From Phycisphaerales bacterium (GTDB lineage Bacteria; Planctomycetota; Phycisphaerae; Phycisphaerales; UBA1924), in NCBI GenBank assembly GCA_905339235.1, contig CAJPFG010000026.1, positions 62,001 to 126,000 on the forward strand: DNA of 64,000 nt, written 5' to 3'. Shown piece by piece: positions 59,811 to 64,000 of the stretch. Below the pieces are notes generated by a model. It did not search any database and was not told the DNA's origin. It saw nothing but the letters and a program-made list of their open reading frames with translations. How positions within the stretch are numbered: position 1 is the stretch's first letter; each line of letters opens with the position of its first letter. The position numbers and the translations under genes are program-made.

Positions 59811-59816
59811 TACAAT
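59811..59816 (+). promoter_or_regulatory. -10 box upstream of the TlpA-like gene
   Basis: TACAAT, the best -10 consensus match in the window, preceded by CCGG and lying 8 nt before a GTG (59825). No -35 box at a suitable distance. Confidence 0.5.
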
Positions 59817-59824
59817 CTTGGGCG

Positions 59825-60001
59825 GTGACGACCCCACCCAATGCCCGATCTCGAATTGCCGCGACTTGCGGCATTGCCGCGGCTGGCCCCCTGCTGCTCG
59901 CGCCCCCTTTGACGCGCGGCCCGGATCGGTCTCCCGCGGCCATCGCCACGGCCGATGGTGATCCCGATAAGCAGTCCGAGCATCGATTGTTGATCTGCTG
60001 A
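59825..60001 (+). CDS. Possible small exported peptide or leader ORF
   Basis: 58 residues from a GTG 8 nt after the TACAAT box. RSRIAATCGIAAAGPLLLAP looks signal-peptide-like, but composition is otherwise poor. It ends 34 bp before the TlpA-type gene and may instead be that gene's 5' leader. Weak. Confidence 0.25.
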   Translation: MTTPPNARSRIAATCGIAAAGPLLLAPPLTRGPDRSPAAIATADGDPDKQSEHRLLIC

Positions 60002-60035
60002 AAACACCGCCCGACCTTGCACCCAGGAGAACCCC

Positions 60036-61322
60036 ATGCTGTTGACCGGTCCCACCGTACTGATGATCGCCGCGCTCGCCGTGCCTGCTTCGGGAGATGA
60101 CGCGATCGAGTTGACCCTCGTTCCCACCGGCGCGATGGCGATGGTCGGGTTCTATATGCCGCAGAGAACCACATTCAGCACGGATAAGCCGAACTCGATC
60201 ACGAAGGCTCCCGAGGGGCTCAAGGCGCCCGGCTACGGAGTGCTGCCCATCTCCGGTGCTCCGGGCGCTGTCTTCCATTTCATCCTCGACGAGCCCGACG
60301 GCAAGCCCGCGACCCTGTTCGTGGATTCCAACGGCAACGGCGATCTGACCGACGACCCAGCGGCCGAGTGGACCGGAAAGGAATCAAAGGGCGCCGACGG
60401 CAACTCATACACGATGTACTCCGGCGGGGCAATGGTGGACATCGGCGAGAAAGGTTCTCCGCGCCCGGTCCACGTCGCCGCGTACCGCTTCGACAAGAAC
60501 GACCCCCGCCGCGCGAGCATGAAGGACGTCGTCCTGTACTATCGCGACTACGCCTACGAGGGTAATGCCACCATCGACGGAAAAACGTACAAGGCGCTGC
60601 TCAGCGACGATGCCGCAAGCGGCGACTTCCGCGGCAAGGAGATCGTCGAACCCACGGACCCCAAAGCCCGGCCCGGCACCTCGGGCGTCACCCTCCTGCT
60701 CGACGTCAACGGTAACGGAAAGTTCGACAGCCGCGGCGAGTCCTTCGACGTCCGCAAGCCCTTCAACGTCGGCGGAAAGTCCTGGAAGATCGACGGCCTC
60801 ACGCGCGAAGGCGGCACCTTCAAGGTCGTGAAGTCCGAGGTCGAGGTCGCGTCCGTCCCGACCCCGCCGGACCACGGCAAGGGAAAAGTGGTCACGCCCT
60901 TCACCACCAAGACCACCGATGGCAAGACGCTCAACTTCCCCGCGGACTACAAGGGCAAAGTCGTTCTCCTGGACTTCTGGGCCACCTGGTGCGGGCCGTG
61001 CATGGCGGAAATGCCCAACGTCGTGAAGACATACCAGCAGTTCCACGCCGAGGGATTCGAGATACTCGGCGTCTCGCTCGATAACGAGCAGTCCGTCAAG
61101 AAGATGCCCGACGTGATGCAGAAGGCCGCCATGACGTGGTCGCAGATCGCGGACGCGAAGTACTGGCAGGCCGAGATCGCCCAGTTGTACGCGATCGACA
61201 GCATCCCGGCGACCTTTCTGGTGGACGGCGACACCGGCAAAGTCATCGACGCAAACCTGCGCGGCGATGCCCTCGCCAAGGCCGTGGAAGCGGCCCTCAA
61301 GGAAAAGAAGGGCAAGAACTAG
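60036..61322 (+). CDS. Exported TlpA-type thioredoxin-domain protein
   Basis: 428 residues. Signal peptide (MLLTGPTVLMIAALAVPASG) precedes a 280-residue beta-rich domain containing two DxNGNGxxD calcium-like loops (DSNGNGDLTDD, DVNGNGKFDSRGE). A C-terminal thioredoxin domain follows (PADYKGKVVLLDFWATWC then GPC, Cys-Gly-Pro-Cys active site near residue 314), ending AIDSIPATFLVDGDTGKVI. Such TlpA/ResA-like proteins reduce disulfides in the periplasm. AGGAGA precedes the ATG. The N-terminal domain is not recognised and may bind the redox partner. Confidence 0.9.
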   Translation: MLLTGPTVLMIAALAVPASGDDAIELTLVPTGAMAMVGFYMPQRTTFSTDKPNSITKAPEGLKAPGYGVLPISGAPGAVFHFILDEPDGKPATLFVDSNGNGDLTDDPAAEWTGKESKGADGNSYTMYSGGAMVDIGEKGSPRPVHVAAYRFDKNDPRRASMKDVVLYYRDYAYEGNATIDGKTYKALLSDDAASGDFRGKEIVEPTDPKARPGTSGVTLLLDVNGNGKFDSRGESFDVRKPFNVGGKSWKIDGLTREGGTFKVVKSEVEVASVPTPPDHGKGKVVTPFTTKTTDGKTLNFPADYKGKVVLLDFWATWCGPCMAEMPNVVKTYQQFHAEGFEILGVSLDNEQSVKKMPDVMQKAAMTWSQIADAKYWQAEIAQLYAIDSIPATFLVDGDTGKVIDANLRGDALAKAVEAALKEKKGKN

Positions 61323-61392
61323 CCGCGTCCGCGGCATCCGCCACCCGCAGCCCGACACTCCGGCTCATCTCCACCGGCAACTCTCGCCCGGG

Positions 61393-61398
61393 TAGCAT
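61393..61398 (+). promoter_or_regulatory. -10 box of the TPR membrane protein gene
   Basis: TAGCAT, preceded by GGG, 6 nt before the ATG. Confidence 0.45.
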
Positions 61399-61404
61399 GC
61401 CCCG

Positions 61405-63726
61405 ATGCCAGACGCCGAGATCAGCACCCGTCCGGGCCGCGCGTGGCTATTCGGCCTCGCCGGCGTTGTGTTGCTGTTGATCGCTGCGACGGCGCAGAAG
61501 GTCTGGTCGATCGACTTCTGGTGGCAACTCCGCAACGGAGAGTGGATCTGTGAACACCGCGCGGTCCCGCACGAGGAGATCTACTCGTGGACCGCCGCGG
61601 GCACGCCCCTTCGCGAAATGCGCTGGGTGTACTGCGCGGTCATCTACGGCGTGTACACGCACCTGGGCGCATGGGCGTTGACCGTGGTGCAGGCGCTGGC
61701 CGTCATGGGCACGTGGGCCGCCGTTGCGTGCCCCTACCGCCGAATGCTCCTCCATCACCTGCCGCTGCTGCTGCTGGCGATGGGCATCTTCGCCGGCCTG
61801 GGACGCTGGGTCATGCGTCCGGAACTCGCCACGTACTTCGAGTTCGCGTTGTTCCTCACGCTGCTCACTCACCTGCGACACGCCGGGCAACCGCGTCGAA
61901 GGTGGGTCCTGATCGCAGCGCTGGCGGTATCCCAGGTCTGCTGGACAAACCTGCACACGCTCTTCCTGTTCGGACCGGTTCTCGCGTGGTGCTTCGTGTT
62001 CGGTGATGGCCTGCAGCGAGTGATCGACCGCGCCCGTGGCCAAGCATCCCGCCCCGCGTTCCTGAGCCGCTGGTTGTTTCTTGCCGCGCTCGCAGTTTCC
62101 GGCGCATGCTGGGCCAACCCCTACTTCCACGACGGCGCGATGTACGTTCTTCAGATGTACCGCGAGACGCGGGGAGAGCACGCCACGAACCAGTTCATCG
62201 GCGAGATGCGCAGCCCGCTTGGCATCCCCCTCGGCGACTGGACGTGGGACCTCGTCGTCGCCGCGGCGCTGGGCTTGCTCGCGGCGGTGATCGCGATCGC
62301 GACGCGCCGGCGATTTGACGTGGTGCGAACGGGAATCCTCCTGCTCGGGTTGATTTTGTTTGCCCAGTTGCAGCGTAACGCGCCGCTGCTCGCGATCGCC
62401 GCGGTGTGGGCATCGCTGGGGAACCTGTCGGCGGTCGGCCTTGGGTCGCAGGAGCCCCTCCAACGGACCGCGAAGTCCCGCCTGGCCTCCGGGACGCACG
62501 TCGCACTCTTCGCCGCCTGCCTCGTGACCTCGTGGTTCATCATGACCGACCGCATCGGGCCCCGACTCAACCAACCCCGCGAGTTCGGTTTCGGCATCGT
62601 CGAATGGGTCCTCCCGCGCGGCGCGGCCGACTTCCTCGCCGCCAACCGGCCCGTGGGCAACCTTTTCAATACCATCCGCGACGGGGCCTACTTCATCTGG
62701 CGGGTCCGCGATCAGAAAGTGTTCATCGACGGCCGCACCGACGCGTACGGGCCGGAGATTCTCAAGGAAGCCTCCACCCTGACGGGTTCCCAGTGGACCG
62801 AATGGTCGAGCCGGCGGGGCATCAACACGGCCGTGTTCCCGATTCCCGGGTTCGAAGGACTTCTCGGAGCAGTCGCGAGTTCGCCTGATTGGGCATTGGT
62901 ATTTCTCGACCATCGCGACGCGGTGTTCCTGAGACGCGTACCGGAGAACAGCACGCTCATCGAGCGCTTTGCGATCAATCCGGAACGCCCTTGGACGCCA
63001 CCCGCAACGCCCGCGCCGGAAGGTGCCCGTTCCTGGAAGCACACGATCGGCGGAGTTCCCCGCGCCCGGCAGTCGGAAGGAATCGCGGGCGCATGGCTCG
63101 CCATGGGATACCCGCAACAGGCCCGAGAGTTTCTCAAGCGCGGCCTGGAGGTCGAGCCGGGCAATCTGCGCCTGCGGATGGACTATGCCCAGATGTTGCT
63201 CGTTGACGGCGCGACCGACAAAGCCGCTCGCTTCCTGGAAGGACTACCGAAAGTCCGACGCGTAGCAGTGCTGCGTGACGCGGCGGCCTCGCTGATCGCC
63301 GCGGGCCACATCGAGCGAGCAGAAACGCCGCTGGTGCGTGCCCTCGAGTTGTCTCCCGAAGATCGCGAGTTGCTCGTCGCCCTCGCGGACGTGAGATTTC
63401 AGACCAACCGCCCGGACTTGGCCGCCCCGGACTACGAGCACGCCCAGCGCCTCTCCCCCACCGTCAACGAATGGAACAAACTCGCCGCGATCTACGCTCA
63501 ACTGAACGACGCGGCCCGCGGCGAGCACTCGCTGCGCGAATCGCTGCGGCTGGACCCGCGGCAGCCCTCGGTCTGGAACATGCTCGGCGGCATTCTCGGC
63601 AGGCAAGGCAATCTGGACGAAGCCCGAACGTGTTTTCAGCGTGCCCTGGAACTCAAGCCCGACTTCAAGGCGGCACGGGATAATCTCGACCGAGTTCGCG
63701 GGGCCCTTTCCGCTCCGCCGCGCTAG
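61405..63726 (+). CDS. Multi-pass membrane protein with C-terminal TPR repeats
   Basis: 773 residues. Ten or so transmembrane helices in the first 410 residues (LFGLAGVVLLLIAATAQKVW, LLLLAMGIFAGLGRWVMRPE) with a conserved-looking FWWQLRNGEWICEHRAVPHE loop after the first helix, recalling GT-C type membrane glycosyltransferases or the PMT/O-antigen-ligase class. A soluble domain (FFNxxDGGYFxW-like NLFNTIRDGAYFIWRVRD) and TPR repeats follow (SVWNMLGGILGRQGNLDEAR). Function unconfirmed; a role in surface-polymer or protein glycosylation is inferred. A -10 box 6 nt upstream suggests a leaderless mRNA. Confidence 0.8.
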   Translation: MPDAEISTRPGRAWLFGLAGVVLLLIAATAQKVWSIDFWWQLRNGEWICEHRAVPHEEIYSWTAAGTPLREMRWVYCAVIYGVYTHLGAWALTVVQALAVMGTWAAVACPYRRMLLHHLPLLLLAMGIFAGLGRWVMRPELATYFEFALFLTLLTHLRHAGQPRRRWVLIAALAVSQVCWTNLHTLFLFGPVLAWCFVFGDGLQRVIDRARGQASRPAFLSRWLFLAALAVSGACWANPYFHDGAMYVLQMYRETRGEHATNQFIGEMRSPLGIPLGDWTWDLVVAAALGLLAAVIAIATRRRFDVVRTGILLLGLILFAQLQRNAPLLAIAAVWASLGNLSAVGLGSQEPLQRTAKSRLASGTHVALFAACLVTSWFIMTDRIGPRLNQPREFGFGIVEWVLPRGAADFLAANRPVGNLFNTIRDGAYFIWRVRDQKVFIDGRTDAYGPEILKEASTLTGSQWTEWSSRRGINTAVFPIPGFEGLLGAVASSPDWALVFLDHRDAVFLRRVPENSTLIERFAINPERPWTPPATPAPEGARSWKHTIGGVPRARQSEGIAGAWLAMGYPQQAREFLKRGLEVEPGNLRLRMDYAQMLLVDGATDKAARFLEGLPKVRRVAVLRDAAASLIAAGHIERAETPLVRALELSPEDRELLVALADVRFQTNRPDLAAPDYEHAQRLSPTVNEWNKLAAIYAQLNDAARGEHSLRESLRLDPRQPSVWNMLGGILGRQGNLDEARTCFQRALELKPDFKAARDNLDRVRGALSAPPR

Positions 63727-63738
63727 GCTCTAACGCTC

Positions 63739-64000
63739 ATGCCGGAATCCGAATCGATCTTCAACCTCGGAATCGCGCTGGGCCTTGGGCTGTTGGTGGG
63801 TCTCCAGCGCGAGCGCGCCGGGTCCGCCATCGCCGGAATCCGGACATTCGCCATCATCACGCTGCTCGGCGCCGCCGCGGCCATGCTGACCGAGCCGCTG
63901 GGGGCGTGGGTCGTCGTGGCAGGGTTCCTCTCGGTCGCGGTGCTGACGCTTGTGGGAAACCTGATCCGGCCGGTCGCGGAAGAATCCCCCGGCGTGACGA
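63739..64000 (+). CDS. MgtC/SapB family membrane protein (5' part only)
   Basis: Begins at ATG 63739 and runs off the window; about 87 residues are visible. GIALGLGLLVGLQRERAGSA and GIRTFAIITLLGAAAAML are the MgtC/SapB (DUF4010-type) N-terminal signatures, with the conserved GxQRER and RTF. An inner-membrane protein; family function is unsettled (magnesium stress, virulence). Confidence 0.85.
   Translation, partial: MPESESIFNLGIALGLGLLVGLQRERAGSAIAGIRTFAIITLLGAAAAMLTEPLGAWVVVAGFLSVAVLTLVGNLIRPVAEESPGVT

Noticed and set aside
59670-60278. Upstream extension of the dehydrogenase frame
   Set aside because: Overlaps the TlpA gene in antisense; the family's N-terminus begins at MADGYRKYERFFE.
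1-64000. CRISPR array, rRNA genes, replication origin
   Set aside because: No short regularly spaced repeats, no rRNA-like sequence and no DnaA-box cluster were seen in the window.

Overview
The window (about 66% G+C by eye) looks like a chromosomal segment of a planctomycete, most likely class Phycisphaerae. The evidence is the combination of many exported proteins ending in dockerin-like or PEP-CTERM-like tails (small residues, a hydrophobic stretch, then an RRRR tail), an ECF sigma factor translationally coupled to a Ser/Thr kinase, a giant beta-strand-repeat surface protein with an LEPR-type N-terminal motif (FEPLESRQLLS), prepilin-like proteins, and frequent -10 boxes that sit directly in front of start codons.

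Layout. 1-7331: housekeeping and secreted genes (YggS, peroxiredoxin, serine hydrolase, two large exported proteins, a peroxiredoxin pseudogene, a pyroglutamyl-peptidase-like exported protein). 7357-31478: a probable 24.1 kb integrative element inserted at the 3' end of a tRNA-Val(CAC) gene, bounded by 22-nt direct repeats. It carries a PKD-type exported protein, decayed copies of a sigma/surface-protein module, an intact kinase-ECF sigma pair divergent from a 2947-residue surface protein, and an eight-gene leftward operon: radical SAM, 71-aa protein, Ycf46-like AAA ATPase, Ycf35-like DUF1257 protein, DUF2997 protein, zinc-ribbon/signal-peptidase-like membrane protein, TPR protein, PilT ATPase. 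Next to the tRNA lie two head-to-head tyrosine-integrase pieces. 31533-64000: chromosomal backbone with CinA, SDR, FabH, RRM protein, methyltransferase, a threonine-leader attenuator with zinc-ribbon gene and thrS, an esterase, PheA, CPBP protease, ECF sigma/anti-sigma pair, LOG protein, PAS-LuxR regulator, prepilin-like protein, exported proteins, a His-rich ABC exporter-like operon, an amino-acid dehydrogenase, a TlpA-type thioredoxin protein, a TPR membrane protein and a partial MgtC/SapB protein.

The two most notable features are (i) a complete-looking transcription attenuator, with a leader peptide of 8 threonines in 17 residues, upstream of thrS, and (ii) the tRNA-Val element with its tightly overlapping radical SAM/Ycf46/Ycf35/DUF2997/PilT operon. 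Family assignments come from recognising motifs by eye; no database search was run.
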